A stretch of 64,000 bases of DNA. Source: Porphyromonas vaginalis. GTDB taxonomy: Bacteria > Bacteroidota > Bacteroidia > Bacteroidales > Porphyromonadaceae. The stretch lies in NCBI RefSeq assembly GCF_958301595.1, contig NZ_CATQJU010000001.1, positions 1,674,001 through 1,738,000 on the forward strand, written 5' to 3'. The notes beneath the pieces are model-generated. The model made no database searches, had not been told where the DNA came from, and saw nothing but the letters and a program-made list of their open reading frames with translations. Of this stretch, positions 55,198-64,000 are shown piece after piece. Both the position numbers and the translations under genes were made by a program. Within the stretch, counting starts at the first letter, position 1. Each line of letters begins with the position of its first letter.

Positions 55198-55321
55198 ACA
55201 TACGAGTTCCAAAAATAGTTCCCCTCTTGGAACTTTTTAGTTCCAAGGGAAGAACTCTTCAGTTCCAGCGCAGGAACTTTTTAGTTCCAACGGGGGAACT
55301 TTTCAGTTCCAGCGGAGGAAC
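55198..55321. repeat. GTTCC-N6-GGAAC palindrome array, 22-bp period, copy 2
   Basis: Five 16-bp units start at 55218, 55240, 55262, 55284 and 55306, exactly 22 bp apart, with 6-bp T-rich spacers. The leader (55198-55217) plus first unit is identical, inverted, to the end of the array at 27534-27570. Confidence 0.92.
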
Positions 55322-55370
55322 CGTTCAGTCGATGGGTCTGTTTCTCTGCTCCGACTAGTTTTCCAAAAAG

Positions 55371-55452
55371 TTTCCAGCCTTGGAAAAATAAATTTCCAAC
55401 GCTGGAAATTTTATTTTCCACCGTTGGAAAGTTCAGTTTCCACCGTTGGAAA
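55371..55452. repeat. TTTCCA-N4-TGGAAA palindrome array, 22-bp period
   Basis: Four 16-bp units start at 55371, 55393, 55415 and 55437, exactly 22 bp apart. A further 16-bp palindrome, TGAAACTGGAGTTTCA, lies at 55469-55484. Confidence 0.9.
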
Positions 55453-55518
55453 CTTTAGCCCCCCCGTATGAAACTGGAGTTTCACTCGATGGACCCGAGA
55501 GAAAAGGCGGATGAGACG

Positions 55519-55560
55519 ACAAAAAGAGAGGAGACGCCGATGACGACATCTCCTCTCTTT
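55519..55560 (-). terminator. Terminator of the tricorn-like protease gene
   Basis: AAAGAGAGGAGA and TCTCCTCTCTTT form a 12-bp stem, followed by TTTTTG on the minus strand. Between it and the stop codon (about 55600-55660) lie three copies of a TTACTGYCTAGTTAGTTG-like direct repeat of about 22-24 bp. Confidence 0.75.
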
Positions 55561-55685
55561 GGGATTTAGTGGGGAGGTGTGATGCTCCTCACTCTGTATG
55601 TTGGCATTTACTGCCTAGTTAGTTGCCTTTTACTGTCTAGTTAGTTGGCATTTACTAGATGCGGTGCTATCTTCGTTTGCGGCTT

Positions 55686-58600
55686 TTATCGCTTGGGGAA
55701 GGTGGGCTGCGGATGCGCCTTGACCTCCTCCAGGAGTACGCGTACGGCTGCTTCTAGCTGACTATCGTGTCCCTCGAGGACGCGGTTGTAGTCGAGCGGT
55801 ACCACGACATCGGGCTCGAGCTGCTTATTCTCGAGGAAGTCTCCCTGCTGGGTGCGATAACCTACGGCGGGGATGCCGAAGAAGAGCAGCGGGTTCTGCA
55901 TGGTGACCCAGTTGACCGAGGTCATAGTGCCTGGTACTGGCATGCCGACGACCTTGCCCATGCCGAGGGTTTGGTAGACCCATGGAGAGCCGTGTGCATT
56001 GGAGTAGTCAGCCTCGCAGACGAGCATGACTGAGGGCTTGGTCCAGCGCTTGCTAGGCATCGTGCAGTAGTCCTGTCCGCGCACCTCTTGCTGCAGATAA
56101 GCCTTGCCACCGAAGAAGGTCTCGAGGTCTTCGTGCAGACGACCACCACCGTTGTAGCGGATGTCGATGACGATACCGTCGCATTGGTAGTACTTGCCCA
56201 TCACCTCGCTATAGACGGTGCGGAACTCGTCATCGCCCATGCTCGGGATGTGTACATAGCCGAGACGACCATTAGAGAGACGCTGCACCTCAGCTTCGCG
56301 AGCCTTGACCCAGCGCTTGTAGAGTAGTCCCGAGAGCTTGCCCGAAGAGATCGGACGTACAGCCTCGGTGATTTCCTTTTGCTCCTTATTACTATAGAAG
56401 GTGACAGCCGTGAGCGTGCCGGTAGTGCCTGCGAGGAGGTCACGCCAGTCGGTGTGGTGGTCGATGCGTGTACCATTGATCGCAACGATCCGGTCGCCCG
56501 GCTGTAGCTTGGTCAGGTAGGTGTCAAAGGGACCTCCCGTAACGATCTCGTCGACGATGATCCCCTCGAGGGGTAGGGAGTACCAGTTGTAGAGTAGCCC
56601 TAGGCGTCCCGTAGCTGGCTCGCTAGAGCTCTGTCTGTAGCCTGAGCCTGTGTGCGATACGTTGAGCTCGCCTAGGATCTCGCTGAGCATCTCGGAGAAG
56701 TCCTCGTTCGTCGCGATGTGGGGCAGGAACTGGCGGTAGTGGTCGGTCAGCCCCTTCCAGTCTACGCCGTGCATATCTGCGCGGTAGAAGCGTAGACCCT
56801 CCTCGCGAACCATAAAGTCGTACATCGCCTCACGCTCAGCGTAGCTGTCTAGCTCCACACGCGCACGGTAGTTGACTGACTCAAACTTCTTTGAGGCGGG
56901 CGTAAAGCACTGTACTCGGCCCGAGGATATGACGAAGATCTTATCCCCCTTGGGCGTGGGGCGCATATAGGCACTGCCCGAGAGGTCTAGCTGACGTAGC
57001 ATGGAGGTATTGCCCTTGCGCAGATCTGTCTGCCAGAGGTTGTACCCGCCCTCAAAGGCTGAGAGGTAGTAGAGGTTCTTGCCATCGGCATCGACATAAG
57101 CGTCTGCTAGGTCGCTCGAATTGGGCGTGAGCCGTACGATGCGGTCCTCGATGCCCTGGATCTCGACGACGATCGGCTTGGTCTCGTCCTTCTTCTTGGC
57201 ACTCTCCTCAGCAGGGACGGGATCAGCGCCATACTGCAGCGTGTCTAGTCCAGCGCGGTCGTAGAGGTCGCGCTCTTCGGGTGTCATGTTAAACTTCTCG
57301 TACGCCTTGCGATTGAGGAAGACGAGGAAAGCATCGCTCATCGAGCCCCACGAAGCGTGGTTGCGCATACCATATCGGTCTGAGGTGAAGAGGATGGCAT
57401 TGCCACCCATAACCCAGCCCGTGAGGTCGCTGAAGTAACCCGTATTGGTCAGGTTGATCACCTCACCTCCGGTCGCTTTTACCAAACCTACGTCACCAAA
57501 GGGCGCATGCACATTGGGTGTATATCCGAAGGCTATCCAGCGGCTGTCAGGACTCCACTCGAAGCTAATGTAGCCGTGCATCTCGGGCTGATCCTTGCCA
57601 CTGGTGACCTGCGTGAGCTTCTTGCTCTCTACATTATAGGTATAGATGCACTTGCGGTCACCGACGAAGGCGATCAGCTTGCCATCGGGTGAGTACTGGG
57701 GGAGGGCTTGCTCCATCTTGCACTCGGGCATGAGTGGCTCCTCCTTGATGATGGTAGCAGAGGCGAAGTCTAGCTCCTTGTCCGAAGCGATGGTCGCCTT
57801 ATAGAGGATATGCTTGCCGTCACGGCGTGAGTCGTAGACGAGCGTCTTGCTGTCGGGACTCCAGGTGACACTCTCCTCGGCGCCGGCACTCTGGGTGATG
57901 CGCTTCGTCGTGCCATGCTCGACAGAGGTGACGTAGACATCACCTCGCATGATGAAGGCTAGCTGCTTGCCGTCACTGCTGGGCGTGAAGGAGCTACCTC
58001 CACTGCTGGCTGTGCGGCGGTATACTTTGTCCTTAGGACCCTCGGTGCGCAGGGTGATCTGCACCTTTTGCGGGGAGCGTCCCTCGGTCATGGTGTAGAG
58101 GTCGCCATCGTAGGCGAAGCAGAGCCGCCCAGAGCGTGAGATGCTGAGGAAGCGCACGGGGTGATTGCGGAAGCTGGTCACCTGCTGAGCGGTCTGCTCG
58201 CCGATGCGCTGCTTCCAGACGTTGAGCGAATTGCTTTTACCACGCTCGCTGATGAAGAAGACGGTCTGGTCATCAGGTCCGAAGACGGGTGAGAGGTCTT
58301 CGCCAGGCTCTAGTGTGCAGGCTGTGGTGGCTCCACTTTTGGGGTCTACTATATAAATGTCTCGTGTGACGGAGCTGGTGTGGTGCTTGCGCCACTTATT
58401 CTCAAAGCCCTTGATGTCTTGCGCTACATAGCGGTCGCCACGATGGCTGAAGGTGACAGCCTCCAGAGGACGAGGGTTGTAGAGCATAGGCGTGCCGCCA
58501 TCGACAGGGATCATGTAGAGCTGCGAGAGGATGCCCGAAGGATTGAGCGCACTGGTGGCAGGCTGCTGGAGAGATTCGGACATAATGATAAAACGACCGT

Positions 58601-58979
58601 CGGGTGTGTAGCACTCGACGGTATGGCTATTGCCCGAGTGGTGCGTGATGCGCTTGACATCGCCACCGAGGGCTGACATAGTGTAGATGGAGCGGTGCCC
58701 ATCACGATTGCTCATGAAGGCGATACGCTTTCCATCGGGACTCCAGGTGGGGTGTGACTCGTACCCATCGGAGCCAGTCAGGAGACGCGCCTCGCCACCG
58801 ATAGCATCGACAATGTAGATGTCGCCTTGGTAGCAAAAAGCTATCTGATTACCATCAGGAGAGATCTGGGCATAGCGTAGCCAGCGGGGTGTCTCCTGCG
58901 CTACAGCCCCCACGAGCCAGGCGGCTGAGAGGGCTAGTAGGAGTAGGAGACGCTTGCAAAGGGAAGTGTTCCTCTTCAT
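55686..58979 (-). CDS. Tricorn-like S41-family protease with beta-propeller and PDZ domains
   Basis: The 1097-residue exported protein has a signal peptide (to about 27) and WD40/PD40-like propeller repeats (LRYAQISPDGNQIAFCYQGD, HPTWSPDGKRIAFMSN, VTWSPDSKTLVYDSRRDGK). A tricorn C1-like helical region (GELNVSHTGSGYR), a PDZ domain (LQPGDRIVAINGTRIDHHTD), and an S41 catalytic domain (CDGIVIDIRYNGGGRL, CEADYSNAHGSPWVY) follow. Tricorn-type proteases degrade peptides; Bacteroidota homologues with signal peptides are periplasmic. SH in NVSH and Ser in YSNAHG are plausible active-site residues by position. It follows htpG by 23 bp, so it is probably co-transcribed. Confidence 0.9.
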   Translation of the reverse strand: MKRNTSLCKRLLLLLALSAAWLVGAVAQETPRWLRYAQISPDGNQIAFCYQGDIYIVDAIGGEARLLTGSDGYESHPTWSPDGKRIAFMSNRDGHRSIYTMSALGGDVKRITHHSGNSHTVECYTPDGRFIIMSESLQQPATSALNPSGILSQLYMIPVDGGTPMLYNPRPLEAVTFSHRGDRYVAQDIKGFENKWRKHHTSSVTRDIYIVDPKSGATTACTLEPGEDLSPVFGPDDQTVFFISERGKSNSLNVWKQRIGEQTAQQVTSFRNHPVRFLSISRSGRLCFAYDGDLYTMTEGRSPQKVQITLRTEGPKDKVYRRTASSGGSSFTPSSDGKQLAFIMRGDVYVTSVEHGTTKRITQSAGAEESVTWSPDSKTLVYDSRRDGKHILYKATIASDKELDFASATIIKEEPLMPECKMEQALPQYSPDGKLIAFVGDRKCIYTYNVESKKLTQVTSGKDQPEMHGYISFEWSPDSRWIAFGYTPNVHAPFGDVGLVKATGGEVINLTNTGYFSDLTGWVMGGNAILFTSDRYGMRNHASWGSMSDAFLVFLNRKAYEKFNMTPEERDLYDRAGLDTLQYGADPVPAEESAKKKDETKPIVVEIQGIEDRIVRLTPNSSDLADAYVDADGKNLYYLSAFEGGYNLWQTDLRKGNTSMLRQLDLSGSAYMRPTPKGDKIFVISSGRVQCFTPASKKFESVNYRARVELDSYAEREAMYDFMVREEGLRFYRADMHGVDWKGLTDHYRQFLPHIATNEDFSEMLSEILGELNVSHTGSGYRQSSSEPATGRLGLLYNWYSLPLEGIIVDEIVTGGPFDTYLTKLQPGDRIVAINGTRIDHHTDWRDLLAGTTGTLTAVTFYSNKEQKEITEAVRPISSGKLSGLLYKRWVKAREAEVQRLSNGRLGYVHIPSMGDDEFRTVYSEVMGKYYQCDGIVIDIRYNGGGRLHEDLETFFGGKAYLQQEVRGQDYCTMPSKRWTKPSVMLVCEADYSNAHGSPWVYQTLGMGKVVGMPVPGTMTSVNWVTMQNPLLFFGIPAVGYRTQQGDFLENKQLEPDVVVPLDYNRVLEGHDSQLEAAVRVLLEEVKAHPQPTFPKR

Positions 58980-59002
58980 AAAACGGGTATTCTTAGGGGT
59001 AT

Positions 59003-61072
59003 TTACTTAGACGATAGAAGTTCGGTGGTGCGCTTGATGAACTCTTGTAGGGCAACGCCTCTTAGTTCACCAGCTGAGAGTAGAGCCAGCTCGACGATGT
59101 GACGTATCATAGGCTGCTTCTCGGCATACTGGTCGAAGGAGCTTTGCATCTCGCCGTGTAGCTCTTCTTGCTGCTTGTGGAGAGACTCCTTCTTCTCTTG
59201 TAGCTCTTTCTTTTGCTCCTCGGTAGGCTCGGTCTGCTCCTTGGCCTCCTTGTCTAGCTCGGTGACTTGCTCTTGGAGCGTAGCGAGCTGAGAGCGCAGA
59301 GACGCCAGCTGTGGCTCTAGCTCCTTGCCCTCACCCTCTAGCAGGCTCTTGATGAGCGGGTGGTCGGCATTGAGCACGAGCGAATAGCTGTCGGGGAGTG
59401 AGTTGTAGAAGGAAGCTCCAGGCTGATACTGCGACATCTCCTTCATACGGCGCATCCACTCCATACGCGTGACCACTGCCGGCTGAGCCTCCTGACCCAT
59501 GTTGCGTAGGAAGACCTGATAGTTGGCCTCGCCCATCGGGAGCGCCTTGGCAAAGAGACTACGCATGATCTCAGTCTTATGTGCGGAAGCATCGGTCGTC
59601 GTGTCGTCACGCTGGATCAATTGGTCGACCGTGTCGCTGTCTACACGTACGAAGTGCGTGCCCTCCCACTTTTGCTCTAGATGGTTGAGTAGGGGCGTGT
59701 CGAGCATGCCGTGCATGTGGAGTACGTTGTACCCCTTAGCCTCGGCAGCCTGTATGTAGCTGTACTGCGCCTCAGGATCGGTAGCGTAGAGGTAGACAAG
59801 CTTGTTGTCCTTGTCGGTCTGATTGCTCTTGACCAGCTCACGATACTCCTCGGGCGTGTAGAACTTCCCAGCCACATCCTCTAGTAGGAGTAGTGACTTG
59901 AGGGCACGCTCCTCCATCTTCTCATCGGTGAGGATACCATAATGTATGAAGACAGAGAGGTCGGGCCACTTAGCTTCGTAGGTGGGGCGATCATTCTTCA
60001 TGATCTCCTCCAGCTTGTCAGCCACCTTCTTCGTGATGTAGCTGCTGATCTTCTTGACATTGCTGTCAGACTGTAGGTACGAGCGCGACACATTGAGCGG
60101 GATGTCTGGTGAGTCGATCACACCATGGAGCAAGGTCAAGTACATAGGCACGATGCTCTCCACCTCGTCAGTCACAAAGACCTGATTGCAGTAGAGCTTG
60201 ATCTTGTTGCTCTGCAGATCCACCTTGTTGCTCACCTTGGGGAAGTAGAGTACGCCGGTCAGGGTGAAGGGGTAGTCTACATTAAGGTGTATCCAAAAGA
60301 GTGGCTCGTCAGCTCCTGGGTAGAGCTTACGGTAGAACTCACGATAGTCCTCGTCCGTAAGGTCTTGCGGCTTGCGGAGCCAGAGCGGGTTGGTATCGTT
60401 GATCACATTGTCCTCGTCGGTGTCCTGCATCTTGCCGTCCTTCCACTCCTGCTTCTTGCCAAAGATGATGGGGATCGGGAGGAAGCGACAATACTTCGTC
60501 AGTAGCTCCTCGATGCGTGCCTGCTCGAGGAACTCGCTGCTTTCTTCGTCTAGGTGCATGATGATGTCAGTGCCACGCTCGGTGCGGCTACCCGTACTCA
60601 TCTCGTAGGCAGGTGAGCCGTCACAGCTCCAGTGGACGGGCTGTGCATCTGGCTGGTAGGAGAGGGTGTCTATCTCGACACGCTCGGAGACCATAAAGGC
60701 TGAGTAAAAGCCTAGTCCGAAGTGCCCGATGATATTGCCCGAAGCGTCTTTGTACTTCTCCAGAAAGTCCTCCGCTCCAGAGAAAGCTATCTGATTGATG
60801 TAGCGCTCCACCTCGTCGGCAGTCATACCGATACCGTAGTCTCGTATGGTCAGTGTGCGCGCCTCCTTATCTAGTAGGACCTCTACACGGAGGTCCTCAG
60901 TGTTGCCCACCTCCGTGCCACGAGCTATCAGCGCGCGTAGCTTGGTCGTCGCATCGACTGCGTTGGATACGATCTCACGAAGGAATATATCATGCTCACT
61001 ATAGAGAAACTTCTTGATGACGGGGAATATGTTTTCACTCGTAACCCCGATTTGTCCTTTATTACTATTCAT
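59003..61072 (-). CDS. htpG: Molecular chaperone HtpG (Hsp90)
   Basis: The 689-residue Hsp90 homologue has the N-terminal GHKL ATPase motifs EIVSNAVDATTKL, IRDYGIGMTADEV and GHFGLGFYSAFMV. The middle domain has NVSRSYLQSDSNVKKI, and the C-terminal dimerisation domain follows. A charged Glu/Lys-rich insertion (about 610-655, EEQKKELQEKKESLHKQQ) is present, as in other Bacteroidota HtpG. It lies 30 bp after the Clp ATPase gene. Confidence 0.96.
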   Translation of the reverse strand: MNSNKGQIGVTSENIFPVIKKFLYSEHDIFLREIVSNAVDATTKLRALIARGTEVGNTEDLRVEVLLDKEARTLTIRDYGIGMTADEVERYINQIAFSGAEDFLEKYKDASGNIIGHFGLGFYSAFMVSERVEIDTLSYQPDAQPVHWSCDGSPAYEMSTGSRTERGTDIIMHLDEESSEFLEQARIEELLTKYCRFLPIPIIFGKKQEWKDGKMQDTDEDNVINDTNPLWLRKPQDLTDEDYREFYRKLYPGADEPLFWIHLNVDYPFTLTGVLYFPKVSNKVDLQSNKIKLYCNQVFVTDEVESIVPMYLTLLHGVIDSPDIPLNVSRSYLQSDSNVKKISSYITKKVADKLEEIMKNDRPTYEAKWPDLSVFIHYGILTDEKMEERALKSLLLLEDVAGKFYTPEEYRELVKSNQTDKDNKLVYLYATDPEAQYSYIQAAEAKGYNVLHMHGMLDTPLLNHLEQKWEGTHFVRVDSDTVDQLIQRDDTTTDASAHKTEIMRSLFAKALPMGEANYQVFLRNMGQEAQPAVVTRMEWMRRMKEMSQYQPGASFYNSLPDSYSLVLNADHPLIKSLLEGEGKELEPQLASLRSQLATLQEQVTELDKEAKEQTEPTEEQKKELQEKKESLHKQQEELHGEMQSSFDQYAEKQPMIRHIVELALLSAGELRGVALQEFIKRTTELLSSK

Positions 61073-61102
61073 AAGCTTGAGTTATTTGTCTGATTTGATT
61101 GG

Positions 61103-64000
61103 TTACCGCTCGTCGCCCTTCTGGCTGGAAGAGGTAAACGAGGGTAGGGCGAAGCCTAGGGTCGCTTCATCACTCTTTGCTTGCGCCTCCTTTTGCGGTG
61201 CACGCTTGTCCACCTCCATGAGGAGTTCGCCCTCAGAGACACGCAGACGCACCGTGTCGCCCACATTTGCCTCACCATCGAGGATGAGATCCGTCAGCTT
61301 GTCCTCGATCCAGTGACGCAGAGCGCGTCTCAGCGGTCTAGCACCGTACTCTAGGTCAAAGCCCACATCGGCGAGCTTGTCCTTTGCCGAGGGAGTGACC
61401 ACAAGGTTGTACCCCTGCTCGGAGATACGCGCCATGATAGGACGTAGCTCCACGTCTACGATCTTGCGGATGTCCTCCTTCTCCAGGCTGGCGAAGTAGA
61501 TCGTCTCATCAAGGCGGTTGAGGAACTCAGGGCTAAAGTGCTTCTTGAGCTGCTTGCTCAGCAAAGCCTCCTGCTCCGTCTGGGTGAGCTGCACCTCCTG
61601 ACGGAAGCCGACACCAGCGCCAAAGTCCTTGAGCTGGCGCGTACCGATGTTGCTCGTCAGTATGATGACCGTATTCTTAAAGCTCACGTGCGTACCATCG
61701 GCAGCGGTGATAAAGCCGTCGTCGAGGATCTGCAGGAGTATATTGTAAACGTCTGGGTGCGCCTTCTCTAGCTCGTCAAAGAGTACGACCGAGTAAGGCT
61801 TGCGTCTCACTTGCTCCGTGAGCTGTCCGCCTTCGTCGTAGCCGACGTAGCCAGGGGCTGCGCCCACGAGACGGGAGACGTTGAACGACTCCATATACTC
61901 ACTCATATCAATACGTATGAGTGCGTCCTCATCGTCAAAGAGTAGCTCGGCAAGCTTCTTAGCTAGATAAGTCTTACCGACACCTGTCGGACCGAGGAAG
62001 AGGAAGCTCCCGATGGGTCGCTTGTCACTACCCAAGCCGAGGCGGTTACGCTGTATCGCTTTGACCACCTTGTCGATTGCATCGTCCTGACCGATCACTA
62101 TATCCTTGAGCGTTTGGCGCATCTGGCGTAGCTTAGCGTGCTCCTCCTGACTGATGTTGGAGATAGGCACCCCGCTCATCATAGAGACCGTCTTGGCGAC
62201 CGCCTCCTCATCTACAGGTAGATAGATGGCAGCCTCCTGGGCATGAGCTTTCTCGAGCTCCTCGTCCACCTCTTTCTGGACTAAGTCTTCCTGCACTTTG
62301 AGGGTCATAGCGGTGTCGTAGTTGCTCTCACGCACTGCCTTGTCACGAGACGCACGGTAGGTACGCAGCTGCTGTCGGAGCGAAGCGACCTTGTCGCTCT
62401 CACCCACTTTGCCCTTGAGGTGCATACTCGCTCCCACCTCGTCTAGGACGTCAATAGCCTTGTCGGGGAAGTAGCGGTCGTAGATATATCTATTGGTCAG
62501 GCGCACCATAGCGACCAAAGCTTCGTCGCTGTAGCGTACATGGTGAAACTCTTCATATCGTCCTCGTAGCTGGCGCAATATCTCTAGCGTCTCCTCGGGT
62601 GTGTTTGGCTCGATCATCACCTTCTGGAAGCGACGCGCCAAGGCTCCATTCTTCTCAATGGTCCTGCGATACTCATCCAGTGTGGTGGCTCCGATCACCT
62701 GTATCGTGCCACGCGCCAGAGCAGGCTTGAGCATGTTGGAGGCATCCATACTGCCCTCTGTCGAGCCCGCACCCATCAGCGTGTGGATCTCGTCAAAGAG
62801 TAGGATCGTATTGCCCAGCATCTCAGCCTCCTTGAGTAGCGCCTTAAATCGCTCCTCAAAGTCTCCTCTGTAGCGTGTGCCGGCTAGCATCTGTGCCAAG
62901 TCTACGCTGTAAAGCACTTTGCCACGAAGCTTGTAGCTCACCTCGTCGCGCGCTAAGAGCTGTGCCAAGCCCTCGGCGACGGCTGTCTTACCGACACCCG
63001 CCTCGCCGATCAACACGGGATTGTTCTTCTGTCGGCGACAGAGTATATGTGTGATACGCTCTAGCTCCTTAGCACGACCAATCATCGGGTCTAGCTTGCC
63101 ATCCTTAGCGAGCTGGTTAAGGTTGGTCGCAAAGGCATCTAGCGCAGGAGTCTTAGAGCGCTTGCTAGACTTGTTAGAAGCTTTCTCCTCCTTGTCTCCC
63201 TCATCATCGGCGTTTAGGTCGAAGGGATTACTTCCCGAGTTTTGCGTCACCTTGCGCTGCTCGTGACGTATGATTGCCTTGATATGCTCTTGGATCTCTT
63301 CGGGCAGCTCCTCTAGTGGCACAGCGCGCATAGAGTTTTTGTCCGTCTCTCCGTCGGGATTGTTTTGAGAGACGAAGACCTCTACCTGCTTGACAATAGT
63401 GTTAGGATCCAGGTCGCTAGTAGGCTTCTTCGTCTGAGGGGTGTCTGAACCTGTTATGGCTGAGTAAAGCCTCTCAAGGGGGGCCTCCCATGCGGCGACA
63501 TCGAGCTCATCTCGCATCTCCTCTGTCAACGCGTCAGGCATCCCCGCCATAGCGGTGGAGAGGATCGTCTGAAGCATCTGCTCCTCCGCCTCGACACTGG
63601 CTATCGCCTGCACCTCGACAGAGGTCGCTTTAGTACTATGCTCTAGGCTGTTCTGTACGTAGCTAGCGAGGATATCCTCCTTAGCAGGACGAGAGGTGAT
63701 GAATGGCCATGGGTAGATGTCTGGCCGCCCCTCGTGTAGCATATAAGCGATAATACGCGGTGCGTCAATCACTGGGAAGTCATCATGATTGGGGAAGATC
63801 TCCCACGCTCCCTCCAGAATGGCCTTGACCTGATCGTGGTAGTAGCTTATGAGCTCCGCACTAGGCATCGTGTACTGACTCTGCTCGATGGTGTCATGGA
63901 TCTGCTTGTAGTAGCCATTCTTCGCAGGCTCCTCAAAGAGCGTATATTGCAGTTGAGTGAGCGGTATATGCAGAGTGCGCAAGATGAAGGCACTAGGGAA
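61103..64000 (-). CDS. ClpA/ClpC-type AAA+ unfoldase (5' end probably outside window)
   Basis: At least 959 residues with two AAA+ modules: Walker A in [15 protein letters not shown] (about 326) and [15 protein letters not shown], Walker B in [14 protein letters not shown] and [16 protein letters not shown] ClpB/ClpC-type C-terminal D2-small domain ([20 protein letters not shown]) is present. The middle region is short, so it is closer to ClpA/ClpC than to ClpB. The frame stays open to base 64000; only a TTG is available at 63982, so the true start may be outside. The first 290 residues lack recognisable paired Clp_N repeats and are acidic. It is followed by htpG in the same direction. Confidence 0.88.
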   Translation of the reverse strand, partial: FPSAFILRTLHIPLTQLQYTLFEEPAKNGYYKQIHDTIEQSQYTMPSAELISYYHDQVKAILEGAWEIFPNHDDFPVIDAPRIIAYMLHEGRPDIYPWPFITSRPAKEDILASYVQNSLEHSTKATSVEVQAIASVEAEEQMLQTILSTAMAGMPDALTEEMRDELDVAAWEAPLERLYSAITGSDTPQTKKPTSDLDPNTIVKQVEVFVSQNNPDGETDKNSMRAVPLEELPEEIQEHIKAIIRHEQRKVTQNSGSNPFDLNADDEGDKEEKASNKSSKRSKTPALDAFATNLNQLAKDGKLDPMIGRAKELERITHILCRRQKNNPVLIGEAGVGKTAVAEGLAQLLARDEVSYKLRGKVLYSVDLAQMLAGTRYRGDFEERFKALLKEAEMLGNTILLFDEIHTLMGAGSTEGSMDASNMLKPALARGTIQVIGATTLDEYRRTIEKNGALARRFQKVMIEPNTPEETLEILRQLRGRYEEFHHVRYSDEALVAMVRLTNRYIYDRYFPDKAIDVLDEVGASMHLKGKVGESDKVASLRQQLRTYRASRDKAVRESNYDTAMTLKVQEDLVQKEVDEELEKAHAQEAAIYLPVDEEAVAKTVSMMSGVPISNISQEEHAKLRQMRQTLKDIVIGQDDAIDKVVKAIQRNRLGLGSDKRPIGSFLFLGPTGVGKTYLAKKLAELLFDDEDALIRIDMSEYMESFNVSRLVGAAPGYVGYDEGGQLTEQVRRKPYSVVLFDELEKAHPDVYNILLQILDDGFITAADGTHVSFKNTVIILTSNIGTRQLKDFGAGVGFRQEVQLTQTEQEALLSKQLKKHFSPEFLNRLDETIYFASLEKEDIRKIVDVELRPIMARISEQGYNLVVTPSAKDKLADVGFDLEYGARPLRRALRHWIEDKLTDLILDGEANVGDTVRLRVSEGELLMEVDKRAPQKEAQAKSDEATLGFALPSFTSSSQKGDER

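Noticed and set aside
55198-55452. CRISPR array
   Set aside because: Units are palindromic and 16 bp with 6-bp low-complexity spacers, far shorter than CRISPR repeats and spacers, and no cas genes are present.

Overview
The window looks like a chromosomal segment of an anaerobic Bacteroidota species, most likely Porphyromonas. The evidence is the set of proteins ending in type IX secretion (T9SS) C-terminal tails, the Bacteroidota promoter box TAnnTTTG upstream of many genes, the lack of clear Shine-Dalgarno sequences, a long-form IspG, a C10 (PrtT/streptopain-like) protease, and dense intergenic palindrome arrays and MITE-like repeats. The species cannot be fixed from the sequence alone.

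Layout. (1) 1-2503: 5' part of a membrane sensor histidine kinase with a two-component-regulator propeller, Y_Y_Y domain and LytS-type kinase region. (2) 2664-18271: four head-to-tail minus-strand genes for secreted leucine-rich-repeat (LRR) proteins with T9SS tails. One is a 2233-residue protein that starts with a C10 cysteine protease. The proteins are mosaics of the same modules: an 'ITMTT' entry domain, 21-residue LRRs, an 'IKGEAMTQLVNSLP' exit segment, InlB-like B repeats and a tail. Promoter/leader and tail/terminator segments are also shared. (3) 18575-20148: an intact IS3-family element (IS150 type). (4) About 20149-27600: an integrative mobilizable element with a MobV-type relaxase, a probable oriT, a ClbS/DfsB-family cargo gene and two tandem tyrosine recombinases. 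An ISL3-family insertion with a perfect 8-bp target duplication interrupts it. (5) 27894-29853: a fifth LRR/T9SS gene bounded by a 93-bp direct repeat of the 3' end of ribF. (6) 29762-38959: a minus-strand housekeeping series galE-gcvH-purE-ispG-dut-TPR-DUF4292-EnvC-ribF. (7) 39109-45183: an outer-membrane receptor-like protein, small envelope genes, a repeat island and a LuxR-type regulator. (8) 45472-55073: plus-strand genes grpE, dnaJ, a DUF4105 membrane protein, an alkaline-phosphatase-fold protein, secA, yicC and gmk. (9) 55686-64000: minus-strand tricorn-like protease, htpG and a Clp ATPase that runs off the window. Regions 8 and 9 form a proteostasis/secretion neighbourhood.

The most unusual signal is non-coding. 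Several intergenic arrays of 16-bp palindromic units recur with a strict 22-bp period (5840-6010, 27468-27570, 43995-44160, 55198-55321, 55371-55452). A related-looking 22-bp iteron array lies inside the mobile element (22614-22725). The core sequences differ (GTTCC-N6-GGAAC, TTTCCA-N4-TGGAAA, CACGTG, GACGTC) but the spacing is shared.
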